Assembly: GCF_001017175.1 (NCBI RefSeq)
Contig: NZ_LCYG01000054.1
Location: 1-49,242 of the forward strand
Source of the DNA: Microvirga vignae
GTDB taxonomy: Bacteria; Pseudomonadota; Alphaproteobacteria; Rhizobiales; Beijerinckiaceae
Length of the DNA stretch: 49,242 nucleotides
Direction: 5' to 3'
In this document: piece after piece, positions 36,310-45,504 of the stretch
Numbering within the stretch: the stretch's first letter is position 1
Layout of the letters: every line of letters begins with the position of its first letter
The notes under the pieces: model-generated
What the model was told of the DNA's origin: nothing
Seen by the model: the letters and a program-made list of their open reading frames with translations, nothing else
Database searches by the model: none
Translations under genes and position numbers: made by a program

Positions 36310-36890
36310 AGCTGGACCTCTGACGGACGGCCCCGGCGACGAAGCTTACCGCGCATCCGCGACGCTTGCGCGCGTTCTACCGACGGCTACTCCTCTGACA
36401 GTCGGGGCTGTTGTGCGCAAAGTATCAAATTGATGAAAGAAAACCGACGTCCGGCTTGCCCCGGTAAGCTGCCAAAGATTTCAGAGGCATGTCCAACTTG
36501 GCTCTTCTGGCAGAAGGCGCGGCCAAGCTCATTGCGCAACGGTGCGGCATCGCTAAAGCCACCTTCATCACCCGGAAGGTGCACGGGCGTCGCTTGCCTT
36601 TGGCCGGTCGGAGCTCGAGAGTCGCTTCTCAGGTATCAACACGCTCATGCGGCCCGTGCTTTTGGATAGTTGTATTCGGCAAGCCTGGAGTGGTGAGTAG
36701 GCATTCAGCCGCCATTCGGGATGCGTCGCAAGGTCCGCATCAGGGCAAAGACGATCGTTCAGCGCTTCCTGTCAAGGTCTGTTCACTGCGCCTTTGCAGA
36801 AGTTCAGCCTACTTCCGGAACATTCCGAGGCCGGAGCTTCGCGGGCCGGTTTTTGAACGACGTGCAGCGCAGAACGCAGTTGGAAAGCAC
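36310..36890. other. Intergenic region without a supported gene
   Basis: About 580 bases between the truncated Nudix gene and the sugar ABC ATPase gene. Open frames on both strands are short and show no domain. It may contain further gene debris, as it lies beside a truncated gene, but nothing could be identified. Confidence 0.4.
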
Positions 36891-37970
36891 TTACTCCGGG
36901 AATCTTTGCCCTGTCATGGCATCGAAGATGTGGAGCTTGGACGCGGGCAATTCGTAAGAGATGCTCGTGCCGACGGGATAGTCGACTCGTTCCAGGACAA
37001 ATGCCTTCAGAGCATGATGTGTTGCTCTGATATGGACGATCGTTCCCAGCCCCATCGGCTCCACCAGTTCGACATGGGCGGTCGGGCCCCCGTCCGCCTT
37101 GGGGGAGATTTGAACGTCTTCGGGGCGGATCCCGACCCTCACGTCCTGGCCGTCATGGCCGTGGGCAAGCGGAGCTGTTGAAATTCGTTCCCCCGATCCG
37201 ATCTCGACGGATCGCCGCTCTCCGTCGCAACGCAACCTGCCCTCGAGGATGTTGATGGCGGGTGAGCCGATAAATCCAGCCACGAACAGGTTCGTCGGGC
37301 GCTCGTAAAGGTCCAGCGGCGTTCCAACCTGCTGGATGACGCCGCCGTTCATGGCAACGATGCGGTCGGCGAGGGTCATGGCCTCGACCTGATCGTGCGT
37401 GACATAGATCGACGTGGTGCCGAGCTCCCGGTGGAGCTTCTTGATCTCAACCCGCATCTGCTCGCGCAGCCGCGCATCAAGATTTGACAAGGGCTCGTCA
37501 AAGAGAAATGCCTTCGGCTGCCGCACGATGGAGCGGCCCATGGCGACGCGCTGGCGCTGACCACCCGAGAGAGTGCGGGGTTTGCGGTCCAAGAGCGCAT
37601 CGAGACCGAGCTTGGACGCCGCAGCGGAAACGACACTGGTCATGCGCTCGACGGGCGTTCCCCGAAGCCTGAGGCTGTAACTCATGTTGTCCCGCACGGT
37701 CATGTGCGGATAAAGGGCATAAGACTGAAAGACCATCGCGATGTCGCGGTCCTTCGGGGCAAGCTCGTTCACCACCTGCCCTCCGATGCGGATCGCGCCG
37801 CTGGTGATGCCCTCCAGTCCCGCGATCATGCGCAGGAGCGTGGACTTGCCGCACCCCGACGGCCCGATCAACACCACGAACTCCCCATCCTGGATCGACA
37901 GATCGACATGATGGAGAACAGGCATAGCCCCGTAGGATTTGCCGACACCCTGGATTTCGATGGAAGCCAT
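36891..37970 (-). CDS. Carbohydrate ABC transporter ATP-binding protein (MalK/UgpC type)
   Basis: A 359-residue ATPase: Walker A GPSGCGKST, signature LSGGQRQRVAMGR, Walker B AFLFDEPLSNLDA and switch His in YVTHDQVEAM, followed by the C-terminal TOBE/OB regulatory domain (VGIRPEDVQI). This type energises CUT1 importers for sugars, oligosaccharides and glycerol-phosphate derivatives. It is the last gene of the minus-strand operon that begins with the GntR gene at 43044. Confidence 0.92.
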   Translation of the reverse strand: MASIEIQGVGKSYGAMPVLHHVDLSIQDGEFVVLIGPSGCGKSTLLRMIAGLEGITSGAIRIGGQVVNELAPKDRDIAMVFQSYALYPHMTVRDNMSYSLRLRGTPVERMTSVVSAAASKLGLDALLDRKPRTLSGGQRQRVAMGRSIVRQPKAFLFDEPLSNLDARLREQMRVEIKKLHRELGTTSIYVTHDQVEAMTLADRIVAMNGGVIQQVGTPLDLYERPTNLFVAGFIGSPAINILEGRLRCDGERRSVEIGSGERISTAPLAHGHDGQDVRVGIRPEDVQISPKADGGPTAHVELVEPMGLGTIVHIRATHHALKAFVLERVDYPVGTSISYELPASKLHIFDAMTGQRFPE

Positions 37971-37983
37971 GTGATGCGAACCT

Positions 37984-38823
37984 TCACCCTTTGACCGCGC
38001 CGGCCGTGAGGCCTTGGACGAGATACCGTTGAATGAGGAGGAAGAAGAGACAGGCTGGGATCAGGGCCAGGACACCGGCCGCCATCATCTGCCCGAAATC
38101 GACCGAGAATTTCGACACGAAGCTCAGAAGCCCCACAGGGAAAGTACTGGCCCCTGCCTTGGAGACGAGCATCAGAGCAAAGAGAAGCTCGCTCCAGGCT
38201 GCGGTGAACACGAAACCTAAGGTAGCGGCAACGCCTGGGAGAGTAAGCGGCAGAATGATCTGCTGGAAGGCGCGAAAACGCGACGCTCCATCGATCATGG
38301 CAGCCTCCTCCAGATCTTTCGGAATACCATCGAAGAAGGACTGCATCAGGAAAGTCGCGAAAGGCACGTTGAAGGCAGTATAGACGATGACCAGCCCGGT
38401 GAGGCTGTTGGTGAGGCCGAGCGGCGAGAAGAGCTTGAAGATCGGGGCCACCAACATGACGAGCGGAAACATCTGGGTGACGAGCATGAGCCCAACGAGC
38501 CACATCTTTCCGCGGAAATCGAACCGAGACATCGCATAGCCTGAAAGCGCCGCAACGAGCGTCACGAGAACGGCAGTGCTGCCTGAGACGATCACGCTGT
38601 TCTTGAAGAACAGAGGGAAATCGCTGTGGGCAAGCACGAATGTGTAATGCGCAAGCGATGGACGGGACGGCCACAGCCGAATGCCTTCGCTGTAGAGAAG
38701 GTCATTGGGCGTCACCGAGACCTTCAGCAGCCAGTACAGGGGAAAGAGCGCGAAGATCACATAGAAGGCGAGCAGCCCGTAGTGAAGGAACCGATAAGAC
38801 CTGCTGTAAGCGGAGGACTTCAT
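37984..38823 (-). CDS. Carbohydrate ABC transporter permease (MalG type)
   Basis: A 279-residue inner-membrane permease with six predicted helices and the EAA loop DLEEAAMIDGASRFRAFQQI that docks the ATPase. The MalG-like N-terminus (FALFPLYWLLKVSVTP) identifies it as the second permease of a CUT1 importer. It starts 10 bases after the first permease gene and ends 13 bases before the ATPase gene. Confidence 0.91.
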   Translation of the reverse strand: MKSSAYSRSYRFLHYGLLAFYVIFALFPLYWLLKVSVTPNDLLYSEGIRLWPSRPSLAHYTFVLAHSDFPLFFKNSVIVSGSTAVLVTLVAALSGYAMSRFDFRGKMWLVGLMLVTQMFPLVMLVAPIFKLFSPLGLTNSLTGLVIVYTAFNVPFATFLMQSFFDGIPKDLEEAAMIDGASRFRAFQQIILPLTLPGVAATLGFVFTAAWSELLFALMLVSKAGASTFPVGLLSFVSKFSVDFGQMMAAGVLALIPACLFFLLIQRYLVQGLTAGAVKG

Positions 38824-38833
38824 GGAGCGTTTC

Positions 38834-39766
38834 TCATCGTTTCAGCATAGCCTGCCGCAGCAGGATGATGACGAAAGAATAGGCCAGCAGGAGGATGAGA
38901 AGGACCATTGCGACTGCGGACGCATAGCCGAAATCGAGACGCCGGAAGGCCTGGGTGAAGATGTAGCTGGAAACGATCTGGGTCTGGTCCGCCGGTCCGC
39001 CGTTCGTCATCACGATGATGAGGTCGGCAAAATTTGCGATCCACACCGTCCGCAGCAGCACGGTAATCGCGATGGTGGGCGCCAGGAACGGAAGAGTGAT
39101 GTCGGTAAAGCGCCGCCACGGGCCAGCTCCATCGATGGAAGCAGCCTCGTAGATGTCCTGCGGAATCGACTGGAGAGCCGCCAGAAGTGTGATGGCGAAG
39201 AATGGTATTCCCCACCAGACATTCGCTGCGATCGGCCCCCACATGGCCAGGCTCGGATCGGACAAGATGTTTTCGGGGGCAGATAGAATCCCGAGGGCGG
39301 CCATCCAGTGCGGCAGTGGGCCCACGACCGGATTGAAGAGCCATGCCCAGTTCAGGCCCGATAAAAAGGTCGGAACGGCCCAGGGAAGAAAAACCAGCGC
39401 CTGAACGATGCCGCGTCCTGGGAAGGGATTGTTGAGCAGCAGCGCCAGCACGAGGCCGAACGCGAATTGCAGCACGACCGATGCGAAGGTCCAGACCAGC
39501 GTATTCTTCATGGAATGCCAAAAGGCCGCATCCGTCCAGAGAGTCCGGAAATGCTCTAGGCCGATGAAGCCGCCGCTGAAGGGATTGATCAGCTGGATGT
39601 CGCGAAAGGCATAGGACAATCCGATGACCAGCGGGACGAGCATGATCATGGTGATCAGTAACACGGATGGAGCAATATAGATGTAAGGCTCCACCGCGAG
39701 CATGATCCGACGCCAGGGAGTGTGCTTGCGATGTGCAGACTCCTCGTACAAGGGCACGGTTGTCAT
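38834..39766 (-). CDS. Carbohydrate ABC transporter permease (MalF/UgpA type)
   Basis: About 310 residues with six to seven hydrophobic helices and the EAA loop DIYEAASIDGAGPWRRFTDI. It forms the channel with the MalG-type partner. The ATG at 39766 is chosen because GGTAGGAG lies six bases before it, while the longer frame would start inside a strong hairpin. It lies between the binding-protein gene and the second permease gene. Confidence 0.9.
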   Translation of the reverse strand: MTTVPLYEESAHRKHTPWRRIMLAVEPYIYIAPSVLLITMIMLVPLVIGLSYAFRDIQLINPFSGGFIGLEHFRTLWTDAAFWHSMKNTLVWTFASVVLQFAFGLVLALLLNNPFPGRGIVQALVFLPWAVPTFLSGLNWAWLFNPVVGPLPHWMAALGILSAPENILSDPSLAMWGPIAANVWWGIPFFAITLLAALQSIPQDIYEAASIDGAGPWRRFTDITLPFLAPTIAITVLLRTVWIANFADLIIVMTNGGPADQTQIVSSYIFTQAFRRLDFGYASAVAMVLLILLLAYSFVIILLRQAMLKR

Positions 39767-39801
39767 CGGCACTCCTACCCTGTGCGCAGCCGAAAAAGAA
39801 A

Positions 39802-39827
39802 CGGCGCGGCTCATAAGAGCCGCGCCG
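39802..39827 (-). terminator. Intercistronic hairpin after the sugar-binding-protein gene
   Basis: CGGCGCGGCTC and GAGCCGCGCCG form a perfect 11-bp GC-rich stem with a four-base loop, ten bases after the binding-protein stop and 35 bases before the permease start. It should lower read-through or stabilise the binding-protein mRNA, so that the binding protein is made in excess. Confidence 0.75.
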
Positions 39828-39836
39828 CCCAGGTCC

Positions 39837-41102
39837 TTACTTCCTCGAAGCGAGATACTTCTTCTGGGCCTTGGTCAGGTAATCGGCCCATTGATCCGCC
39901 ATGTCCTTCGGAGAAAGCTGCCCGAGGAGTGCCTGCTGGGTTGTTTTCACCGCGAGCGAGTCGGCAAAGAAGGCGAATTCCTGCAGGTAGGTTGGCATGA
40001 TGGTCGGCACGACATTCTTGTCCGCCAGCTCCTCGAACCATCCCTTGAACTGCGGGCCGGAATAGAACGGATCGTTCTCCGCTGACTTGTAGATCGGCAG
40101 AGCACCGGTTTTCTTGTTCCAGGCGATGTTGCCCTCAGGTCCGGCGAGCGTAGCGAGCAACCTCCAAGAGAGTTCCTTGTTCTTGCTGCTCGCAAACATC
40201 GACCAGCCGGCATAGCCGATGGTCGGGAAGGCTTTTCCGGCCGGCCCCTTCGGCATCGGGGCTACGCCGTACTCATCCGGCTTCATGCGCTCGGCGATGG
40301 CAATCAGCGCATCAGGGTCCTGATCGAGCATGGCGCAGGTGCTGGAATAAAACCCTGCGACGATCTCGTTGAATCCCCAGTTGACGCTGTCCTTTGGAGC
40401 ATATCCCTTCTTGTAGATATCAGTGAGGAAGGTGATGCCCTTCACCCAGCCCTCTTCGTTCACGGTAGAGGTTCCATCCGGCTTGAAGAAGGTGTTGTCT
40501 CCCGCCATGGTGGCGCCGAACATCATCCAGCCGTTGAGGCCACCGGGGCCGCCACGCAAGCAGTAACCGTACTTGCCCGGAATGGCCGAGACCTTCTTTG
40601 AAGCCTCTTCGAATTCCTCGAGCGTCTTCGGCGGCTCCTTCACGCCCGCCTGCTCGAAGAGCTTCTTGTTGTAGAACATCGCGCGCAGATAGAAGCCGTA
40701 GGGCAGCATATAAGCGGTATTCTTCACGGTGCGGCCGACCTCCAGGGTCTTGTCGGTGAGACCTGCCGTGTTCGGCCATGCCTTCAGATAAGGCTCGAGG
40801 CTCTCCAGGGCGCCGTTGTTGGCATAAAGCGAAAGCCAGCGGTCTGGCATCTCGACGACATCGGGGGTATCGCCGGCCGAGACCATGGTGGCGAATTTTT
40901 CGAAAGCCTGTCCCCACGGCAAGGACGTGATTTCGACCTTAACGCCCGGATTGGCGTCCTCGAAGGTCTTGACGATGCTCTTGAGCGTTTCCGTGCGCTC
41001 GGGACTGGTGATGACTTCCGTGAGTTTCAGGGTCGTTTGGGCAAGAGCGCTGCCGGTGAAGGCGGTGGCGAGCGCGGTGGCGAGTAACAAGCGTTGAATC
41101 AT
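39837..41102 (-). CDS. Carbohydrate ABC transporter substrate-binding protein
   Basis: A 421-residue periplasmic binding protein of family 1 (SBP_bac_1). Residues 1-21 are a signal peptide (LLLATALATAFTGSALAQ). Family features include FEDANPGVKVEITSLPWGQ, GDTPDVVEMPDRWL and, in the second lobe, YAGWSMFASSKNKELSWRLL. It presents a sugar-like ligand to the two permeases; the specific ligand cannot be read from sequence. GGGAAGACC precedes the ATG. The PLP-lyase gene ends 62 bases upstream. Confidence 0.91.
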   Translation of the reverse strand: MIQRLLLATALATAFTGSALAQTTLKLTEVITSPERTETLKSIVKTFEDANPGVKVEITSLPWGQAFEKFATMVSAGDTPDVVEMPDRWLSLYANNGALESLEPYLKAWPNTAGLTDKTLEVGRTVKNTAYMLPYGFYLRAMFYNKKLFEQAGVKEPPKTLEEFEEASKKVSAIPGKYGYCLRGGPGGLNGWMMFGATMAGDNTFFKPDGTSTVNEEGWVKGITFLTDIYKKGYAPKDSVNWGFNEIVAGFYSSTCAMLDQDPDALIAIAERMKPDEYGVAPMPKGPAGKAFPTIGYAGWSMFASSKNKELSWRLLATLAGPEGNIAWNKKTGALPIYKSAENDPFYSGPQFKGWFEELADKNVVPTIMPTYLQEFAFFADSLAVKTTQQALLGQLSPKDMADQWADYLTKAQKKYLASRK

Positions 41103-41164
41103 GGTCTTCCCTCTGTGTTTCCTTTGTTTCGGACTTGTCAGGCCATTCCTATCTGAGGCTTCGT

Positions 41165-42337
41165 CTAGCTCATCTTCGCCTCCTTGATGGCCTGGGAGAG
41201 ATCGGCGACAAGAGCATCCTGCCCTTCGAGACCGACATGAAGGCGCACGACGCGCTCCGAGACCCCGAAGTCGATGGCGGAGTTGGGACCTGCCGCCTGC
41301 ACCCTGACGACCTGCGCGGGAACCACAAGGCTTTCATGCCCGCCCCAGCTGACGCCCAGTTTGAAGAAACGCAGCGCATCCGCGAATTTTGGAATGTCCA
41401 CGCTGTCGTCAAACTCGAACGAAAAGAGGCCGGATGTTCCCTGCAATCCCCCAGGCAGCGCGTTGCCGAGACCCGGATGGTGGACCGTCACCACATCCGG
41501 GCGCTCCGCCAGTTTGCGCGCCACATGGAGCGCAGCGGCCTCGTGCGCCTTCATGCGGAACGGCAGCGTGCGAAGGCCACGCAGCAGAAGCCAGGCGTCG
41601 AAGGGAGACAGCTTGCCGCCGAGATAGGGATAGGTGCGGGAGCGGATTTCTCCGACGAGCTGCTTGGATCCGATCACCACACCGGCAACCACGTCGCTGT
41701 GGCCACCGATATATTTCGAGGCGGAATGAACCACGAGATCGACGCCCTGTGTCAGCGGCTGCTGGAAGATCGGGCTCGCCCAGCTGTTGTCGATGATCGA
41801 TATCGCGCCGTTGTCGCGGGCGATCCGCGCAAGCGCCGCCACGTCGTGGACGTGCATGAGCCAGCTCGTCGGGCTCTCCATGTAAAAAAGGCGCGCCCCG
41901 GGCAGAGCGCGCCTTACCGCATCGAGATCGCGGCCGTCGACATAATCGACGGTGACGCTCATGCGCCTGAGGTAGGTCTCAAAGAGACGATACGCGTCCG
42001 GATAGACATGCTCCACGCACACGATCCGGTCGCCGGGCTGGACGAAGGCAAGGACAGCGGACGAGATTGCCGCCATGCCGCTGGCAAAGCCGATGGCATC
42101 CTCGCCATATTCAAGGGCAGCCACCTTTTCCTCGAACAACCGGACCGTAGGATTGAAGCCACGAGTGTAGGTGGGCCTCACCTTCTGGCCCCGATAGGTC
42201 TCCTCCATCTCCGCATAGGAGCCGAAGGTGAAGAGTGAAGTCTGCGCGATCGGCGGCACGACGGCATCGTAGGCGTGGTTTCCGTCATGGGCGAGAACAG
42301 CCATGGCGCGGGCTATCGGATCGGCAGAAGTGCTCAT
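41165..42337 (-). CDS. Cys/Met metabolism PLP-dependent enzyme (cystathionine beta-lyase-like)
   Basis: About 390 residues of the trans-sulfuration (Cys/Met metabolism) PLP family, fold type I. The Schiff-base Lys is in HSASKYIGGHSD; ESPTSWLMHVHD and IIDNSWASPIFQ carry the cofactor-binding Asp, and RPTYTRGFNPTVR the Tyr/Arg that contact the PLP phosphate of the neighbouring subunit. Reactions in the family include beta- or gamma-elimination of sulfur amino acids. The ATG overlaps the stop of the GntR gene as ATGA. Its position inside a sugar-type ABC operon is unusual and suggests an amino acid conjugated to, or imported like, a sugar. Confidence 0.88.
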   Translation of the reverse strand: MSTSADPIARAMAVLAHDGNHAYDAVVPPIAQTSLFTFGSYAEMEETYRGQKVRPTYTRGFNPTVRLFEEKVAALEYGEDAIGFASGMAAISSAVLAFVQPGDRIVCVEHVYPDAYRLFETYLRRMSVTVDYVDGRDLDAVRRALPGARLFYMESPTSWLMHVHDVAALARIARDNGAISIIDNSWASPIFQQPLTQGVDLVVHSASKYIGGHSDVVAGVVIGSKQLVGEIRSRTYPYLGGKLSPFDAWLLLRGLRTLPFRMKAHEAAALHVARKLAERPDVVTVHHPGLGNALPGGLQGTSGLFSFEFDDSVDIPKFADALRFFKLGVSWGGHESLVVPAQVVRVQAAGPNSAIDFGVSERVVRLHVGLEGQDALVADLSQAIKEAKMS

Positions 42338-43044
42338 GTGATCATGTCCTTGATATCCTCCTCCACGATGGCGAGGATCGAGAGCGTCTTGGCGCGGGCC
42401 GCGTCCGGGTCCTTGGCGGCGATGGCCTCGAACAGCTCGCGGTGGAACGGAAAGGAGCGCGAGGCGAAATCGGTGCGCACGCGGGACATGGCGAAAAGCG
42501 TCTGCACGCTCTCGCGCATTTGGGAGAGCAGCTGGCCGAAGAGAGGATTGCCGCAGGCATCGTAGATCGAGAGGTGAAACTCCAGATCCTCGGGACCGGC
42601 ACAACCATTTTCGCGGAAGACGGCTTCCATGGTCAGGAGCTTCGACTCAATTAATTCCAGATCGGCTGCGCTAGCGCGAATGGCCGCGAGAGCGCTCGCC
42701 TCCACCTCCAGTCCGCGCCGTACCTCCATCATCTGCAGAAGGCCGTTGCCCCCCGTGTTGACGACAAGCGGAAGGTGCATGGTCTCGGGCGAAATCCGGC
42801 GCAGCAGGTAGGTGCCGCTTCCCCTGCGGCTCTCTACGACACCCAGGGCCTGCCAGTGACGGATCACCTCGCGGAGGGTGGAGCGGCCGACCGAAAGTTC
42901 CGCCATCAGCACGCGCTCGGCCGGCAGGCAATCGCCAGGTTGAAGATCCGAACGGCCGATATATTCGGCAACAGCCCTCATCACCATCGACATCCTGGCG
43001 GATGCTGCACGAGGAGGCTGCGGCCTCCAGTCCGGTTGCATCAT
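42334..43044 (-). CDS. GntR-family (FCD) transcriptional regulator
   Basis: About 236 residues. The winged helix covers residues 15-85 (LPAERVLMAELSVGRSTLRE, then RGSGTYLLRR); the FCD ligand domain follows, with FHLSIYDACGNPLF and FHRELFEAI as its His-containing helices. It is the first gene of the operon and is translationally coupled to the PLP enzyme gene, so it probably autoregulates and controls uptake and breakdown of the same compound. Confidence 0.9.
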   Translation of the reverse strand: MMQPDWRPQPPRAASARMSMVMRAVAEYIGRSDLQPGDCLPAERVLMAELSVGRSTLREVIRHWQALGVVESRRGSGTYLLRRISPETMHLPLVVNTGGNGLLQMMEVRRGLEVEASALAAIRASAADLELIESKLLTMEAVFRENGCAGPEDLEFHLSIYDACGNPLFGQLLSQMRESVQTLFAMSRVRTDFASRSFPFHRELFEAIAAKDPDAARAKTLSILAIVEEDIKDMIT

Positions 43045-43302
43045 GCGTCCGAACCTCCGGTTTTACGAAGGGGCCAAGGCACCTTCGATCAGTAAATTGG
43101 TCTGACAACTTTAAGCTGGAGGAATGGTTGGACCCTGTCAAGCTACAGGGACCGCATCGGGCGATGCGGCGGCGCAAACTGTCTCGCCTGACGATGCCCC
43201 CCAGTGGTCTGCGGCGTTAAAATCCGTCCGGCAGGCTTTTCTTCGTCTGACCACCTCGTCTATTTCTGTCATTCCCTCCCACCTGCTCAGGAGCCCCCAA
43301 AC

Positions 43303-43779
43303 ATGAGCCTTGAATCCGTTCGTGCTTTTTTCGCCGAGAATGCCCCGGATATCGAGATCATCGAGATGGACACAAGCACGGCTACCGTCACCCAGGCTGC
43401 CGAGGCTCACGGCGTGGAGCCGGGACGGATTGCCAAAACGCTTTCCCTTCGCGTGGGCGAGCGCACCTTTCTGGTTGTAACCCGAGGCGACATCCGCCTG
43501 GACAACCGCAAGGTCAAGGTGACCTTTGGCGGCAAAGCCTCGATGCTGGATGCCGAGCAGGTTCAGGCCATAACGGGGCATCCGGTAGGCGGCGTCTGCC
43601 CGTTCGGGTTAGCTCAGCCTCTGCCCATCTATTGTGATATCTCGTTGAAGGCCTTCGACGAGGTCGTGCCCGCAGCGGGCGCGATCCACGCAGCGGTGCG
43701 CATCTCTCCACAACGCATGGCGGATCTTGCCGGCGCAGATTGGGTGGATATCTGCCAGACGCCCACAGCGCAAGGCTGA
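43303..43779 (+). CDS. YbaK/EbsC-type aminoacyl-tRNA deacylase
   Basis: A 158-residue protein of the YbaK/ProRS-INS superfamily: KTLSLRVGERTFLVVTRGDI, the catalytic-region Lys in NRKVKVTFGGKASML, and GGVCPFGLAQPLPIYCD (the GxxPFG loop). Members remove wrongly attached amino acids from tRNA (for example Cys or Ala on tRNA-Pro), preventing mistranslation. The ATG at 43303 follows CAGGAGC. It is divergent from the GntR gene with no operon partner. Confidence 0.87.
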   Translation: MSLESVRAFFAENAPDIEIIEMDTSTATVTQAAEAHGVEPGRIAKTLSLRVGERTFLVVTRGDIRLDNRKVKVTFGGKASMLDAEQVQAITGHPVGGVCPFGLAQPLPIYCDISLKAFDEVVPAAGAIHAAVRISPQRMADLAGADWVDICQTPTAQG

Positions 43780-44293
43780 GACCGCTTGAACGGATGAGTC
43801 CGGGCATTACTCTCGAATGTCCGAATTGGGTCAAACAGAAGGACGGGAAGACCACCTGAGGCTCCGAGCTGGCCGGGTCAAGACGCGCCGTGAAGGTGAG
43901 GCGGCCGTTCGCGTGCCCGGACAGGACCGGAAAGCGCCAGCGGCAGGCGTGGGCGACGCCGATGGCTTCATCGAGGCTCTGCCGGCTCGCCAAGGCAATC
44001 CAGCGGGGTCGCCCGAGAGTGTGCAGGAATTCGCCAGGGCCGATGAACTGAACGCACAAATCGCAATGGTAACGGCAAAGAGGCAGTACGCATAGACACC
44101 CCAACAGCCGCCACTCAGCCAACCCGTTGCCGATCTGTCACTCAGCACAACTGTGGAAAGGGGCTCGCCTGCCTTGCCCCGTCGAGTTGTCGCCCGGCTG
44201 CAAAATGAGCAGCATCGGGAACCTCAGCCGTTTCTGATCATCATCTTAGGAGCGTCCCCCGTTGAGGACGTTGTCACCCCAGGGAGGCAGCCG
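43780..44293. other. Intergenic region, repeat fragment and no supported gene
   Basis: About 510 bases. Near 43827 a TTGGGTCAAAC piece resembles the dispersed 32-bp repeat seen elsewhere. A minus-strand open frame spans much of the stretch (reading RWIALASRQSLDEAI and WRFPVLSGHANGRLTF), but no family was recognised and it runs into the YbaK gene. The last bases contain the GGAGG site of the L,D-transpeptidase gene. Confidence 0.4.
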
Positions 44294-44842
44294 ATGCGAG
44301 AATGGATCCCATCCACATGGCTCCTCCTCGGAGCCATCGCCCTGCCCGCTCCCGCGTTGAGCGCCGAAATATCCATTTCGGTGAACAAGACGACGCAGCG
44401 CATGACCGTCTTGGTCGACGGAGTGGAGCGCTATTCCTGGCCCGTCTCGACAGGGACGACCGACTATTCCACGCCCACAGGAGCGTTTACGCCATCGCGC
44501 CTGTCCAGGGAGCATTTCTCCCGGGAGTGGGACAACGCCCCCATGCCGCACTCGATCTTTTTCACCGATGCCGGGCACGCCATTCATGGGAGCCGGGTCA
44601 CGGGCCGTCTGGGTTCGCCGGCCTCGCACGGCTGTATCCGACTGTCGCCGACCAATGCCCGTATTCTCTTCAATCTCGTACAGGCCGAAAGCCTCGGCAA
44701 CACCAGGATTGAAGTCACCGGCTTCGATCCTATTGGAACGGCCTTTGGCAGCGCGCACGGCGGTGGGCTCAATTACAGCCGCCTGATCAGCTTCGATCCG
44801 CTCAAGGACGGGATCATGGCTGGCAGTTCCCCAACACAATGA
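44294..44842 (+). CDS. L,D-transpeptidase (YkuD domain)
   Basis: About 182 residues. A signal peptide (STWLLLGAIALPAPALSAE) sends it to the periplasm. The YkuD domain begins ISISVNKTTQRMTV and holds the active-site motif HGSRVTGRLGSPASHGCIRL with the catalytic Cys in SHGC. Enzymes of this family make 3-3 peptidoglycan cross-links or attach proteins to the wall. The ATG at 44294 follows GGAGG. A dnaE2 relic begins directly after its stop. Confidence 0.9.
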   Translation: MREWIPSTWLLLGAIALPAPALSAEISISVNKTTQRMTVLVDGVERYSWPVSTGTTDYSTPTGAFTPSRLSREHFSREWDNAPMPHSIFFTDAGHAIHGSRVTGRLGSPASHGCIRLSPTNARILFNLVQAESLGNTRIEVTGFDPIGTAFGSAHGGGLNYSRLISFDPLKDGIMAGSSPTQ

Positions 44843-44847
44843 TTGAA

Positions 44848-45058
44848 GTGATCCGCTGTTGGCGGCCGCCGACGAGCGAGGCCGCACGATCCGATCCAAG
44901 ATCGTTGAGCCGCAGGTCGATCTTGTTCCCATGACCGAGGGCCGCGAGATCGTGGAGGACTACCGCTCGATCGGATTGACGCTCCGCCGCCACCCGAGCC
45001 CCGGCATGCTCAAGAGAGTATTCCGGCAATCAAAGTCGCCACACGGGACTTCAGGTAA
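44848..45058 (+). pseudogene. Relic of a second dnaE2 gene
   Basis: Bases from about 44848 to 44996 closely match the part of the complete dnaE2 at about 31462-31610 (both encode [13 protein letters not shown] and [15 protein letters not shown]). Then about 500 bases of the gene are missing, and the last codons IPAIKVATRDFR and a stop at 45056-45058 match the end of dnaE2 (ending VATRDFR). The piece has an internal deletion and is not functional. It shows that an additional dnaE2 copy, slightly different in sequence, once existed here. Confidence 0.85.
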
Positions 45059-45504
45059 GAGCATACTGAGTGTCATCACCGGGAAGCATTGAACATCCAT
45101 CCCAGCAATCTCCACCGGCTGATAACTACGCAAAGCCATTCACCCTTGCAGGGACAGGCTCGCCGAAGATGCGCAGACTTTTGCGGAGGTGCGGACCCAC
45201 CGAGGATCACGAATGCATTCGTGGTCCGACGGAGGCAGCAACTTGATGCATTGAGCGAACTTCCGCGTCACAGGAGAAAGTGGACCATCAGCAAGCGTCT
45301 CAAAGGGTTCATTGGGAGACATTCCGACTACTTCAACTCACAAGCCGTTTCGCAGTACTTTCATCGCCCGATGCATCGATTACTCTACCTACCTGTCCTC
45401 CCCATCTGTGCAGGTCTCCGAACCAGGCCATATGAAACTGTGCCTTTGTTCTCAGGATTTACAGCCGCTCCCACGAACCCCACATCCTTGGGGAGGGAGA
45501 TACA
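45059..45504. other. Intergenic region with a palindrome
   Basis: About 450 bases. It contains the 16-bp perfect palindrome CACGAATGCATTCGTG at 45208-45223, extended to a longer hairpin by flanking GGA/TCC. No gene was recognised. The end carries GGGAGGGAG, the ribosome binding site of the VWA gene. Confidence 0.5.

Noticed and set aside
36387..36584. A short minus-strand open frame in the gap before the sugar ABC operon
   Set aside because: No domain, no ribosome binding site and no supporting context.
43514..44122. A minus-strand open frame of about 200 codons across the YbaK gene
   Set aside because: The half over YbaK is a shadow; the remaining part has some protein-like segments but no recognised family and no clear start, so it was left uncalled.
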